55,662 nt of DNA, taken from assembly GCA_021769725.1 (NCBI GenBank), contig JAETSI010000017.1:1-55662 (forward strand), in the 5' to 3' direction. The position numbers and the translations under genes were made by a program. Below are positions 23,691 through 32,889 of the stretch, piece by piece. The notes below the pieces were generated by a model. It was given only the letters and a program-made list of their open reading frames with translations. It was not told the DNA's origin and searched no databases. The stretch's first letter is position 1. Every line of letters begins with the position of its first letter. This DNA is from Oscillospiraceae bacterium (GTDB taxonomy: Bacteria; Bacillota; Clostridia; Oscillospirales; Ruminococcaceae).

Positions 23691-23800
23691 AGAATAAAAT
23701 CTCATAGCTCATTATATATAATACTGTCATTTTAAAAAAGACTATTATACACATCAAAATAAAAACAGTATTTTAATTCGGAAAAAAATACTATTTTTCA
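23691..23800. other. AT-rich region upstream of the pectate lyase promoter
   Basis: No gene. A spaced inverted repeat AATACTGT (about 23720-23727) / ACAGTATT (about 23766-23773) might be an operator, but this is weak. Confidence 0.3.
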
Positions 23801-23829
23801 TTGATTTTTCTTTATAAATAATGTATAAT
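23801..23829 (+). promoter_or_regulatory. Promoter for the pectate lyase gene
   Basis: TTGATT (23801-23806), 17-base spacer, TATAAT (23824-23829). Confidence 0.65.
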
Positions 23830-23899
23830 ATTATTTGTAGATATTTTTATATTGTATTGGGATATTTTTATGCATAATTACATGATCGGAGGATATAAA

Positions 23900-26443
23900 A
23901 TGAATCGAAAACTGCAAAAACTTACTGCATTTTTTACCGGAATAGTCACCGCTGCGTCATGCACAGGCATCGTCTCACCGGAGAAAAAAACGTCTGAGGT
24001 CGTTACAGCAGATGCGGCTTCATCCAATATTCCTGCTTTTCCCGGCGCTGTCGGCGGCGGAAAATATGCAACCGGCGGACGTGGAGGCGAAATATATCAC
24101 ATCACAAACCTTAACGACAGCGGCGCAGGTTCTTTCCGTGATGCCGTGAGCAAATCAAACCGCATTGTCGTTTTCGACGTAAGCGGAACTATCGAGCTTA
24201 AAAGCAACATTCTCTGTCAGAGCAATATTACAATTGCCGGACAGACAGCTCCAGGAGGCTCAGGCATCACTCTGAAAAACTATAAAATGGGTATGTCCGG
24301 CGATAATATCATCTGCCGCTACATCAGCTCCCGACCCGGTCCGTACGCTGCCACAAGCTCCGGAAACGACGCATGGGGCGGCGCAAAGGGTTCAAATTCT
24401 ATTATCGACCACTGCTCCATGGGATGGACTACTGACGAACAATGGGGTCTTTACTCCAACAACATGAACTACACCGTTCAGTATTCCGTGCTCGGCCCTG
24501 CCGATTCATGGGGCGGCCACAAAAAGGGACTCCACGGATTCGGTCTTATGATGGGCAAGGGTAATCTCACATTTGACCACAACCTTATCATCCACAATGT
24601 TTCAAGGAATTTCCGTGGCAAGGTGCAGGATACCTACACGGCTGATTTCACCAATAATATCATCTACGACTGGGGATATCAGACGGCTTACGGAACCATC
24701 GGTCATCTGAATTATGTGAATAATACCCTTAAAGCAGGAAACTCCACCACCGGCGGTTACCATTGGATGTCCGTTGACAGCAGTACAAAACCTGAAAATT
24801 TCAAAGTTTACTGCGACGGAAACCAACTGATAAACAAGGACGGCTCTCTCCATGCGATCACCAACGATAACTGGTCCGGAGTAAGCGTAAAGACATCTAT
24901 CGGCATCACAAAGGATGATCTCTACTCTGCCTCCCCGTTCCAGACCATCGTCAACGGAGAAAACGTCTCTTCTGTTGCCGGCGCAGAAAGTGCAGCTGAT
25001 TCATACGATCATGTTATTAATTTTGCCGGAAACGGTATTTCCTCCGATAAAAGAACGGCAATTGACCGTCAGTGCGCAGAAGAAACCAGAAACGGTACGG
25101 GATCATGCAGCGGAACTTCCGAATATGACGCATCGAACACCGATCTTGATAAATATAAGATCCAGTGCGGCGTAACTTATACATACCCGTCTGCCATACT
25201 TACAAAAGAAATAATCGACAGCGATAACGATGGAATGCCGGACGAATGGGAAGAAGCAAGAGGTCTTGACCCCAACGATCCCGGTGACGCCAACGGCGAT
25301 TACTGCGGCAAAGGATATACAAATATCGAATATTATATCAACGACCTGACGGTTGATTCATTCCCGGAAGGAGTAGTTGAACTTTCTCCCGAAAATGCCG
25401 TTCCCCCTGTTCCGGCAGTATCGGCATTTGAAACTATAGAAGCAGAAAACTTCTGGGCTCAGGAGGGCATAAAAGCAGAAACTCTTCCTGACGGCGGCGG
25501 AAATATAGGATTTATCGAAAACGGAGACTATGCCGTATACCGCAAAATCGACTTCGGCGACGGCGCAAAGAGCTTCAAGACACGTGTTTCAGGAAATGCG
25601 GCAAAAATCGAGCTTTATCTTGATTCCCTTGACGGTACTCCGGCAGCGGCTGTAGATTTCAGAGGAACTTCCGGTTTCAGCGACTATCAGAATGTAGAAT
25701 TCAACATAAGCATGATAAGCGGCGTTCATAATCTCTATCTTAAATTTACTGGCGGCGAAGGCTATCTTCTCAACGTTGATAACTTCGTATTTGGCAGGGA
25801 TGCTCTCCCGATAAGCGGAATTTACTTCAAAGACGTCAGTGTCAGTGAAAGCGCATATCCGGACAAATGGAAAATAGGTACAGGCCCGAAGATCTATGGA
25901 GACCGTGATTTCACTATCACAGTTCTTCCGAAAGAAGCGGACGGATGTGAGATTCTCATGACTGCCTGCGATGCCAAATCTTCAACGGGAGATACGGCTG
26001 TTTTCACTGCCGGAGACGATATTGACCTGATGATAGCTCTTGACCAAAGAGTTGAAACCATTCCGGACTGGCTTTCAGGATACGAAAAGCTTCCGGCTGA
26101 TTCCACAGTCACATCCTCAAACGATGTAATCTTTGATCTGTACAGGAAACAGATCAAAAAAGGTGAAAAAGTCACTCTCGGCAGCAACGGTCAATCGTAT
26201 ATGTGTGTTAATTTCTTTGTAATGGCTGTACCTGCGTCACAATTCCACCAACCTGTCAAGGGCGATATAAACGGCTCAGGAAAGCTTGATACCGGCGACC
26301 TGGTAATGCTCCAGAAATATCTTCTCCGACTTAGCGAACTTACCCCGGAACAGGCATCCGCAGCCGACTTTGACGGCGACGGCATTATAGACGTGTTTGA
26401 CAACGTACTCGTAAGAAAAGCGCTGCTCGGACTGATTAAATAA
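23900..26443 (+). CDS. Secreted multidomain pectate lyase (PL1-like) with CBM6-like module and dockerin
   Basis: 847 residues. Signal peptide about 1-38. Parallel beta-helix pectate lyase domain about 42-410 (PAFPGAVGGGKYATGGRGGE, IVVFDVSGTIELKS, SNITIAGQTAPGGSGI, SIIDHCSMGWTTDEQW). A calcium-binding spacer DSDNDGMPDEWE follows near 450. A carbohydrate-binding module 6-like domain lies at about 515-635 (YETIEAENF-type start FETIEAENFW, ending YLLNVDNFVF). Then comes an unassigned beta module of about 135 residues. The type I dockerin is at 788-847 (GDINGSGKLDTGDLVMLQKY, AADFDGDGIIDVFDNVLVRK). It probably cleaves pectin as part of a cellulosome. ATG at 23900 follows GGAGG. Confidence 0.92.
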   Translation: MNRKLQKLTAFFTGIVTAASCTGIVSPEKKTSEVVTADAASSNIPAFPGAVGGGKYATGGRGGEIYHITNLNDSGAGSFRDAVSKSNRIVVFDVSGTIELKSNILCQSNITIAGQTAPGGSGITLKNYKMGMSGDNIICRYISSRPGPYAATSSGNDAWGGAKGSNSIIDHCSMGWTTDEQWGLYSNNMNYTVQYSVLGPADSWGGHKKGLHGFGLMMGKGNLTFDHNLIIHNVSRNFRGKVQDTYTADFTNNIIYDWGYQTAYGTIGHLNYVNNTLKAGNSTTGGYHWMSVDSSTKPENFKVYCDGNQLINKDGSLHAITNDNWSGVSVKTSIGITKDDLYSASPFQTIVNGENVSSVAGAESAADSYDHVINFAGNGISSDKRTAIDRQCAEETRNGTGSCSGTSEYDASNTDLDKYKIQCGVTYTYPSAILTKEIIDSDNDGMPDEWEEARGLDPNDPGDANGDYCGKGYTNIEYYINDLTVDSFPEGVVELSPENAVPPVPAVSAFETIEAENFWAQEGIKAETLPDGGGNIGFIENGDYAVYRKIDFGDGAKSFKTRVSGNAAKIELYLDSLDGTPAAAVDFRGTSGFSDYQNVEFNISMISGVHNLYLKFTGGEGYLLNVDNFVFGRDALPISGIYFKDVSVSESAYPDKWKIGTGPKIYGDRDFTITVLPKEADGCEILMTACDAKSSTGDTAVFTAGDDIDLMIALDQRVETIPDWLSGYEKLPADSTVTSSNDVIFDLYRKQIKKGEKVTLGSNGQSYMCVNFFVMAVPASQFHQPVKGDINGSGKLDTGDLVMLQKYLLRLSELTPEQASAADFDGDGIIDVFDNVLVRKALLGLIK

Positions 26444-26458
26444 TAGACTTGTTCTAAA

Positions 26459-26487
26459 AAGGGCGGATCAGTTTTGCTTCCGCCCTT
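26459..26487. terminator. Hairpin between pectate lyase and recQ
   Basis: AAGGGCGGA (26459-26467) and TCCGCCCTT (26479-26487), 11-base loop. The T-run is weak, so read-through into recQ is possible. Confidence 0.6.
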
Positions 26488-26525
26488 ATCGGTTTATTCA
26501 CTTCCGGAAAGATAAAGGATTTTTT

Positions 26526-28595
26526 ATGGATAAATTTTCTGTTTTAAAACAATATTTTGGTCATTCTGCATTTCGCAGCGGACAAGCCGAACTCATAGAC
26601 AGCATTCTCTCCGGATGCGACACACTTGGCATAATGCCTACCGGTGCAGGCAAATCGGTATGTTATCAAATTCCGGCAATGCTTCTGGACGGTGTAACTA
26701 TTGTTATTTCACCGCTTATCTCCCTTATGAAAGATCAGGTCACTGCTCTCGTTTCTGCCGGAATAAACGCTGCCTGTATCAATAGTTCGCTCACTTTAGC
26801 AGAATATTCGGAAACGGTTTCCGCCGCACTCCGTGGAAAGTATAAAATCATCTACGCTGCACCGGAAAGACTTGATGCTGATGATTTCCTCCGACTTGCA
26901 TCACGGCTGAATATTTCAATGGTCACTGTTGACGAAGCACACTGCGTTTCACAGTGGGGACAGGATTTCCGCCCCAGTTATCTGCATATTGTTGAATTTA
27001 TCAAAAAATTGCCGTATCGTCCTGTAATAAGCGCTTTTACCGCAACGGCAACAGCAGAAGTCCGTGACGATATTATAAGGATACTTCAACTGAATGACCC
27101 GTTTACAATCACTACGGGATTTGACCGGAAAAACCTGTTTTTCAGTGTCAGACAGCCTCAGAATAAATTCATTGCCCTGAAAGAACTTTTAAAAAACTAT
27201 GGCAGCAAATGCGGTATCATCTACTGCATTTCAAGAAAAAATGTGGAGGATATCTGTGAAAAACTATGCGCTGACGGATTTTCTGCAACAAGATATCATG
27301 CCGGACTTTCAGATGAAGAACGCCGCTGTAATCAGGAAGACTTTATATTCGACCGCAAACGCATTATGGTTGCTACAAACGCATTCGGAATGGGAATAGA
27401 TAAATCAGATGTTTCTTTTGTAATACACTACAATATGCCCAAAAACATCGAAAGCTACTATCAGGAGGCAGGGCGTGCCGGACGTGACGGTGAACCGGCA
27501 GAATGTACGATACTTTACAGCGGCATGGATGTGAGAACGAATCAGTTTATGATCGACAAAAGCCGTGAAGAAAACACAGCTCTTACCGAACAGCAGCGAG
27601 AGATCATCTACGAAAAGGACATGGAACGGCTTCGGGATATGACTTTCTACAGCACCACGACCGGATGCCTTAGAGAGTTTATTCTGAGATATTTCGGCGA
27701 AAGTTCCTCCAATTTCTGCGGCAGATGCTCCAATTGCCTCAGTGGCTTTGAAGATGCCGATATAACCGTAGATGCTCAGAAAATCGTCTCCTGCGTATAC
27801 AGAATTCATCAAAAAGGCTGGGACTACGGCAAAAGCATGGTAACTGACGTCCTCAGAGGCAGCAAAAATGCAAAGCTGCTGTCCCTGGGTTTTGACAAGC
27901 TGTCTACATATGGAATAATGAAGGACACATCTGCGGCAAAACTCCGGGCAGAACTGGATCATCTTATTCTCAGCGGCTATCTTAGTCTTACGGAAGGAGA
28001 TTATCCACGTGTATGTCTTACAGGCAAATCTGCCCGACTGCTCAAGGAAAAGCCTGTACTTTCCATGAAACTTCCAAAGGAGAAGGCTCCGGTCAGCAAA
28101 AAGAAAGCCGAAGACAGCTTTTATGCCGATAACACGCTGTTTGCAGAACTTCGCAGTCTGCGTACAAAACTTGCTGCTGCCGAACATATGCCGGCTTATA
28201 TTATCTTTTCTGATGCCGCACTCAGAGATATGTGCCGCAAACTTCCGACAAACCGTGAAGAATTCCTTGGTGTTTCGGGTGTCGGAAACAACAAGGCGGA
28301 CAAGTATGGCAAGGAATTCTGTAAGCTTATTTCACGGTATATAGCTGAAAATCCGGACTATGAAAAAGCGCCGGACGGCGAAGTGAGCTATCTTGAAAAG
28401 CAGCTTGACGGATTCCGTGAGCATACAATAGGAGCGTCACCTGTCCGCATAAGAAAACCGTGGATGATCGGTGAGGAGAGACAGCTCACCTCTGAATGTG
28501 CCATGGGACTGGAGCTTCGGGAGATCGCCGAAGCTCACAGCAGAACTGTTCCGGAAATCCGGACAAAATTGCGTGAAATGGGTATTCTGTCATAG
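26526..28595 (+). CDS. recQ: ATP-dependent DNA helicase RecQ
   Basis: 689 residues. 3'-5' helicase for recombination and replication repair. Motif I PTGAGKSVCYQIPA, motif II DEAHCVSQWGQDFRPSY, motif VI QEAGRAGRDG, Zn-binding region with CLREFILRYF and FCGRCSNC (about 380-405), winged-helix RQC domain (about 410-510), HRDC domain (about 535-610, CRKLPTNREEFLGVSGVG). A further C-terminal helix-turn-helix-like segment (LELREIAEAHSRTVPEIRTKL) resembles the helicase-associated HTH seen in many Firmicute RecQ proteins. Single gene. Confidence 0.96.
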   Translation: MDKFSVLKQYFGHSAFRSGQAELIDSILSGCDTLGIMPTGAGKSVCYQIPAMLLDGVTIVISPLISLMKDQVTALVSAGINAACINSSLTLAEYSETVSAALRGKYKIIYAAPERLDADDFLRLASRLNISMVTVDEAHCVSQWGQDFRPSYLHIVEFIKKLPYRPVISAFTATATAEVRDDIIRILQLNDPFTITTGFDRKNLFFSVRQPQNKFIALKELLKNYGSKCGIIYCISRKNVEDICEKLCADGFSATRYHAGLSDEERRCNQEDFIFDRKRIMVATNAFGMGIDKSDVSFVIHYNMPKNIESYYQEAGRAGRDGEPAECTILYSGMDVRTNQFMIDKSREENTALTEQQREIIYEKDMERLRDMTFYSTTTGCLREFILRYFGESSSNFCGRCSNCLSGFEDADITVDAQKIVSCVYRIHQKGWDYGKSMVTDVLRGSKNAKLLSLGFDKLSTYGIMKDTSAAKLRAELDHLILSGYLSLTEGDYPRVCLTGKSARLLKEKPVLSMKLPKEKAPVSKKKAEDSFYADNTLFAELRSLRTKLAAAEHMPAYIIFSDAALRDMCRKLPTNREEFLGVSGVGNNKADKYGKEFCKLISRYIAENPDYEKAPDGEVSYLEKQLDGFREHTIGASPVRIRKPWMIGEERQLTSECAMGLELREIAEAHSRTVPEIRTKLREMGILS

Positions 28596-28603
28596 AAACA
28601 AAA

Positions 28604-28641
28604 ACAGATTTCAAAGGAATTATTGTTCCCTTGAAATCTGT
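28604..28641. terminator. Bidirectional terminator between recQ and the transketolase operon
   Basis: ACAGATTTCAA (28604-28614) pairs with TTGAAATCTGT (28631-28641), with an inner GGAA/TTCC. A T-run follows on the plus strand and A-rich sequence precedes it. Confidence 0.85.
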
Positions 28642-28671
28642 AATTTTTTATTTATACTAATCTCAAATCGG

Positions 28672-28752
28672 TTAATAATGTGTTTCCCAAGGGGATGTAC
28701 TTCTAACGGGAGCGATCCCCTCTGTCACTTCGTGACATCCCCACACTTAATT
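28672..28752 (-). repeat. Fragment of the hairpin element with the nested palindromic module (copy G)
   Basis: On the minus strand: TAATTAAGTGTGGGGATGTC, the palindrome TGTCACGAAGTGACA, GAGGGGATCGCTCCCG, then CCCCTTGGGAAACACATTATT. It keeps one end and half of P2 but no P3. It abuts the end of the transketolase gene. Confidence 0.6.
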
Positions 28753-29701
28753 ACTTTTTCAATTTCATTGCATCCCTGACGGTTTTAGCGATATTCTCAG
28801 CGGAAAGTCCGAATTCTTTAAGAAGATCAACAGCGGGACCGGAATGTCCATACTCGTCATTAACACCGATTTTCACGACAGGAACAGGACATCTTTCCGT
28901 AACGGTTTCCGCAACCGCAGAACCAAGACCGCCAATAACGCTGTGCTCTTCGGCAGTAACGATAAGTCCGGTTTTCACTGCGCATTCAGTAATAAGTTCC
29001 TTGTCAATAGGCTTTATTGTATGAATATTTACAACCCGTACAGAAATTCCCTCCGACTCCAGAATCTTTGCAGCTTCAAGCGCCTCGTTTACCATAAGAC
29101 CTGTAGCAGCAACAGTTACATCAGTTCCCTCACGGAGAACAACACCCTTGCCAAGCTCAAATTTATACGTTTCCCTGTCGTTGATAACCGGAACAGCAAG
29201 CCGTCCGAAACGCATATATACAGGACCGTTGAAATCGAGAGCAGCTTTAACGGCAGCACGTGCTTCAACATCGTCGCATGGATTTATAATTGTCATTCCG
29301 GGAATAGTTCTCATAAGAGCAATATCTTCATTACACTGGTGAGTTGCACCGTCCTCGCCGACAGAAATACCGGCATGGGTAGCTCCGATCTTAACGTTAA
29401 GATGAGGATAACCAATAGAATTTCTCACAATTTCATAAGCTCTTCCGGCTGCAAACATAGCAAACGTACTTGCAAACGGAATCTTTCCACAGGCTGCAAG
29501 ACCGGCTGCAACTCCCATCATGTTTGCCTCTGCGATTCCGCAGTCAAAGAATCGCTCCGGATATGCTTTCTTAAAAATACCTGTTTTTGTGGCGGCAGCA
29601 AGATCGGCGTCGAGTACGACAAGGTCCTTATATTCTTCTGCAAAATCACGGAGAGCCTCTCCGTAGCTCTCTCTTGTAGCCTTTTTAATTACATCTGCCA
29701 T
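28751..29701 (-). CDS. Transketolase, C-terminal subunit
   Basis: 316 residues. Split transketolase: pyrimidine-binding and C-terminal domains, working with the subunit encoded 4 bases upstream. Visible: LDADLAAATKTGIFKKAYP, the FFDCGIAEANMMGVAAGLA block with the thiamine-diphosphate-activating Glu, the AGISVGEDGATHQ loop, and a C-terminal domain HTIKPIDKELI...TAEEHSVIGGLGSAV. Pentose phosphate interconversion. Ribosome site GGAGGGCTGAGG lies inside the upstream gene end. Confidence 0.93.
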   Translation of the reverse strand: MADVIKKATRESYGEALRDFAEEYKDLVVLDADLAAATKTGIFKKAYPERFFDCGIAEANMMGVAAGLAACGKIPFASTFAMFAAGRAYEIVRNSIGYPHLNVKIGATHAGISVGEDGATHQCNEDIALMRTIPGMTIINPCDDVEARAAVKAALDFNGPVYMRFGRLAVPVINDRETYKFELGKGVVLREGTDVTVAATGLMVNEALEAAKILESEGISVRVVNIHTIKPIDKELITECAVKTGLIVTAEEHSVIGGLGSAVAETVTERCPVPVVKIGVNDEYGHSGPAVDLLKEFGLSAENIAKTVRDAMKLKK

Positions 29702-29705
29702 GACC

Positions 29706-30545
29706 TCAGCCCTCCAGTTCCTTTAATTGTGCTTCAAGTTCTGACATTGCCTGAGTGTATTCCTCTGCATTGGGAGCTTTTCCGTGCCAGTCAACCTTAT
29801 TTTCCATAAAGGATACACCCTTGCCCTTAACACTTTTCTGAATAATGGCAACAGGCTTGTCAGTTACGGCAGATGCCTCTGTAAAAGCTCTGTCAATATC
29901 GTCGAAATCATGAGCATCCATGGCGATGACATGCCAGCCGAATGCGGCAAATTTATCTGTAATAGGCTCAGGCGAACATACTTCATTGATAGCGCCGTCG
30001 ATCTGAAGACCATTGTTGTCAATGATCGCCGTCAGATTTGAAAGACCGTAATGTGCTGCAAACATAGCTGCTTCCCAGACCTGTCCTTCCTCGATCTCTC
30101 CGTCTCCAAGAATCGCATAAACGTTGTAGGATTTTCCGTCCAACTTGCCGGCAAGAGCCATACCGCAGGCAGCAGAAATTCCCTGACCGAGCGAACCGCT
30201 GGACATATCTATTCCGGGGGTGTGAATGCACGGATGTCCCTGTAATACTGCGCCAATGTGGCGAAGGGATTTCAATTCATTTTCATCAAAATATCCTTTT
30301 TGCGCAAGTACAGAATAAAGGGCAGGCGCTGTATGCCCCTTTGAAAGAACAAGACGGTCTCTGCCGGGATCATCAGGATTTCCGCTGTCCACATTCATTT
30401 TATTGTAATACAGATATGTCAGTGTGTCGCAGATCGACAGAGAACCGCCCGGATGACCTGATTTAGCGTTATAAGTCCCTTCAATAACGCCCATTCTGAC
30501 CTTGCAGGCAATCTTCTGCAAATTCTTTTTTAAAGATGCGTCCAT
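29706..30545 (-). CDS. Transketolase, N-terminal subunit
   Basis: 279 residues. Thiamine-diphosphate-binding half of split transketolase: AKSGHPGGSLSICDTLTYLY, GSLGQGISAACGMALAGK, and the cofactor/Mg motif GDGEIEEGQVWEAA with IIDNNGLQIDG. An ATG at 30557 overlaps the GGAGG site; the ATG at 30545, 5-6 bases after it, is the start. Partner gene follows by 4 bases. The HAD gene ends 17 bases upstream, so the three are co-transcribed. Confidence 0.93.
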   Translation of the reverse strand: MDASLKKNLQKIACKVRMGVIEGTYNAKSGHPGGSLSICDTLTYLYYNKMNVDSGNPDDPGRDRLVLSKGHTAPALYSVLAQKGYFDENELKSLRHIGAVLQGHPCIHTPGIDMSSGSLGQGISAACGMALAGKLDGKSYNVYAILGDGEIEEGQVWEAAMFAAHYGLSNLTAIIDNNGLQIDGAINEVCSPEPITDKFAAFGWHVIAMDAHDFDDIDRAFTEASAVTDKPVAIIQKSVKGKGVSFMENKVDWHGKAPNAEEYTQAMSELEAQLKELEG

Positions 30546-30562
30546 AAAAACCTCCATTTATT

Positions 30563-31393
30563 TTAACGGCTTGCACCGCATTTATTAACTATGTAGTCTA
30601 TCAGTTCGGCTATTGCTCCCTGATCGTTTGTCCGGCTGAGCACCATGTCCGATTCAGCCTTGACAGATTCTTCGGCATTTGCAGGACATACGCCGAGATC
30701 TGCCTCACGTATCATTTCAATATCGTTATCGAAATCGCCGACAGAAACAAATGTCATATTTTCCATGCCGGGCAGATTCCGGTATTCCTTCAGCGCCGAT
30801 CCCTTGCTAACGCCCTTTGGCAGCATTTCAAGGAATATTTCAGATGATCTTACAAAATCAAATTCCCTGTCAAATCCTCTTTGCTTTATGAGGATTTCCA
30901 GAAACGGAATATCCTCCGGCGCAAGAGCAAAGAGAACTTTCAGCCAGCCTCCGTCTGCGATTTCCTGTAGATTCCTGTAGAAAGGCACGATATTGCAGAG
31001 CTTTGTATGAAGCTGCTGATACTCCGTATTGCTGAACACATAAGTTCCGTCAGTTTTAAGAACCTCGCCTCCGATATCCGGCATCATCTCCATTATTTCC
31101 ACCGCAGCTTTCTTGGCGCAGTCAGGCAGCGGATGAGTAAACACTGTTTTTCCGGCTGAAAAATCATAGATAGCCGCTCCGTTGTACATAATGACCGGTA
31201 CTTTCAGATCAAGGAGTCTGGTATACTGTTCAAAAGCCTGTATCGTCCGACCTGTGGCTATGGTAAATTTACCTCCAAGAGACGTAAACCGCTCAATTGC
31301 AGCTTTGTCACAGTCAGATATCTGTTTTTTTGAATTCAGCAGCGTTCCGTCCATATCGCTGAGCAGAACCACCTTGCTTATATCGCTGAACAT
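30563..31393 (-). CDS. Cof-type HAD-superfamily phosphatase
   Basis: 276 residues. HAD motif I LLSDMDGTLLNSK, motif II-like IATGRT, motif III Lys in GVSKGSALKEY and motif IV VGDFDNDIEMI. C2B cap type (IIB, Cof family), which dephosphorylates sugar phosphates or FMN-like molecules; substrate not predictable. The ATG at 31393 has AAGGAGG about 6 bases upstream; 32 further in-frame upstream residues overlap the end of the synthase gene and are rejected. Confidence 0.92.
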   Translation of the reverse strand: MFSDISKVVLLSDMDGTLLNSKKQISDCDKAAIERFTSLGGKFTIATGRTIQAFEQYTRLLDLKVPVIMYNGAAIYDFSAGKTVFTHPLPDCAKKAAVEIMEMMPDIGGEVLKTDGTYVFSNTEYQQLHTKLCNIVPFYRNLQEIADGGWLKVLFALAPEDIPFLEILIKQRGFDREFDFVRSSEIFLEMLPKGVSKGSALKEYRNLPGMENMTFVSVGDFDNDIEMIREADLGVCPANAEESVKAESDMVLSRTNDQGAIAELIDYIVNKCGASR

Positions 31394-31415
31394 ACTATAC
31401 CTCCTTATGGCAGCC

Positions 31416-32330
31416 TCATGTTTTTTCAAGCCGGTTGAGCACTCCGGTGAAATAATCGGGCAGAGGGCTGGTAAATTCCATATACTCACCTGTTGACGGG
31501 TGGATAAATCCTATTTTCCGTGCATGAAGACATTGCCCGTCAATTCCCTTGTACGGCTTTCCGTAAACGTCATCTCCGAGGACAGGATGACCGATATACG
31601 CAAGATGAACACGTATCTGATGAGTACGCCCCGTTTCCAGTTTCAGTCGGACATGAGCATATCCGCCGAACTGATGCAAGACCTCATAATGTGTAACTGC
31701 ATTACGTGAATTTTCAGCCGTTACGCACATTTTCTTGCGGTCGGTTTTGTGACGTCCAATGGGGGCATCAACGGTTCCGGATGTTTCCTTAAAATAGCCG
31801 GATGCCACCGCCTCATACTCACGTGTAAAGCTATGAGCCTTTATCTGCTCCGCAAGCTTCAGATGGGAAGCATCATTCTTGGCGACTATCAGCAATCCGC
31901 TTGTGTTTTTGTCTATTCTGTGAACGATTCCCGGGCGAATCACACCGTTTATCCCGGACAAACTTTCTCCGCAGTGATAAAGGAGGGCATTGACAAGCGT
32001 GCCGTTATAGTTTCCATGAGCCGGATGCACCACCATGCCTTTTGGCTTATTGACCACAAGCAGATCGCTGTCCTCGTATACTATATCAAGAGGTATATTT
32101 TCCGGAACGGCATCCATAGGCTGTGGGTCAGGTATCCTGAAACAAACAGTATCACCGGTACGTATCTTGTAATTCTTTGCTGATACTCTGCCGTTTACCA
32201 GAATCTCTCCGGATTCGCATAATCTTTGAACAGCAGACCGTGTGAGTTCTGCAATATTGTCCGAAATATACTTATCAATGCGCATTTGTGCATCGTTTTG
32301 AGAAGCTGTAAGAGTTATTGACTCACTCAT
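31416..32330 (-). CDS. RluD-family rRNA pseudouridine synthase
   Basis: 304 residues. N-terminal S4 RNA-binding domain (about 14-75), catalytic domain with HRIDKNTSGLLIVAKND (catalytic Asp), SFTREYEAVASG and GRTHQIRVHLAYIGHPVLGD. Converts uridines in 23S rRNA to pseudouridine; the exact site is not deducible. Overlaps lspA by 8 bases, the common lspA-rluD arrangement of Firmicutes (ylyB in Bacillus). Confidence 0.94.
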   Translation of the reverse strand: MSESITLTASQNDAQMRIDKYISDNIAELTRSAVQRLCESGEILVNGRVSAKNYKIRTGDTVCFRIPDPQPMDAVPENIPLDIVYEDSDLLVVNKPKGMVVHPAHGNYNGTLVNALLYHCGESLSGINGVIRPGIVHRIDKNTSGLLIVAKNDASHLKLAEQIKAHSFTREYEAVASGYFKETSGTVDAPIGRHKTDRKKMCVTAENSRNAVTHYEVLHQFGGYAHVRLKLETGRTHQIRVHLAYIGHPVLGDDVYGKPYKGIDGQCLHARKIGFIHPSTGEYMEFTSPLPDYFTGVLNRLEKT

Positions 32331-32850
32331 TTATTTCAGCCTCTTTCTCTGCCTTGAGCTGTTTTTCAATCTTCGGATCAATAAAAAGCGCATAGATCAA
32401 AACCATAATAAATGCAAAAGTCACACAGATATCCGCAAAATTGAAAACAGCGAACTTAAACAGCTTCACCTCAAACATATCTACCACATAGCCGAAACGT
32501 ATGCGGTCAATAAGGTTTCCTATTCCTCCGGCAATAAACAGTGCGATAGCCGTACTAAGGAACTTTGAGCGCTTCATATAGCGGAACAGCACAAATATTC
32601 CGGCAGCAATGACAAGGGATGTAAAACCGACAAGAAACCACCTTTGACCTGCCATGCTTCCGAAAATCGCACCTCTGTTTTCAAGATAAGTCAGGTCAAA
32701 GATCTCCAGGTCACCGAAGCGGATAAAGTCCATGTTTCCTATCGGTTCAAGAGAATTTACAGCCCAGAACTTTATAAGCTGATCGGCTGTGATAAGAACG
32801 ATTATCATTGCAACAAGCAGTATAGCCACAAAAATTATCCTTTCAAGCAA
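32323..32850 (-). CDS. lspA: Lipoprotein signal peptidase (signal peptidase II)
   Basis: 175 residues. Four membrane segments (about 4-22, 68-88, 97-115, 137-158). Catalytic Asp pair in GGIGNLIDRIRFGYVVDMF and FNFADICVTFAF; N-terminal ADQLIKFWAV and ENRGAIFG are also conserved. Cleaves prolipoproteins, of which several are encoded in this window. It lies between ileS (39 bases upstream) and the RluD-type gene. Confidence 0.96.
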   Translation of the reverse strand: MLERIIFVAILLVAMIIVLITADQLIKFWAVNSLEPIGNMDFIRFGDLEIFDLTYLENRGAIFGSMAGQRWFLVGFTSLVIAAGIFVLFRYMKRSKFLSTAIALFIAGGIGNLIDRIRFGYVVDMFEVKLFKFAVFNFADICVTFAFIMVLIYALFIDPKIEKQLKAEKEAEINE

Positions 32851-32889
32851 TTGCCTGCCGCCCTCAGACAGCAGGCAATATAATCCTAA

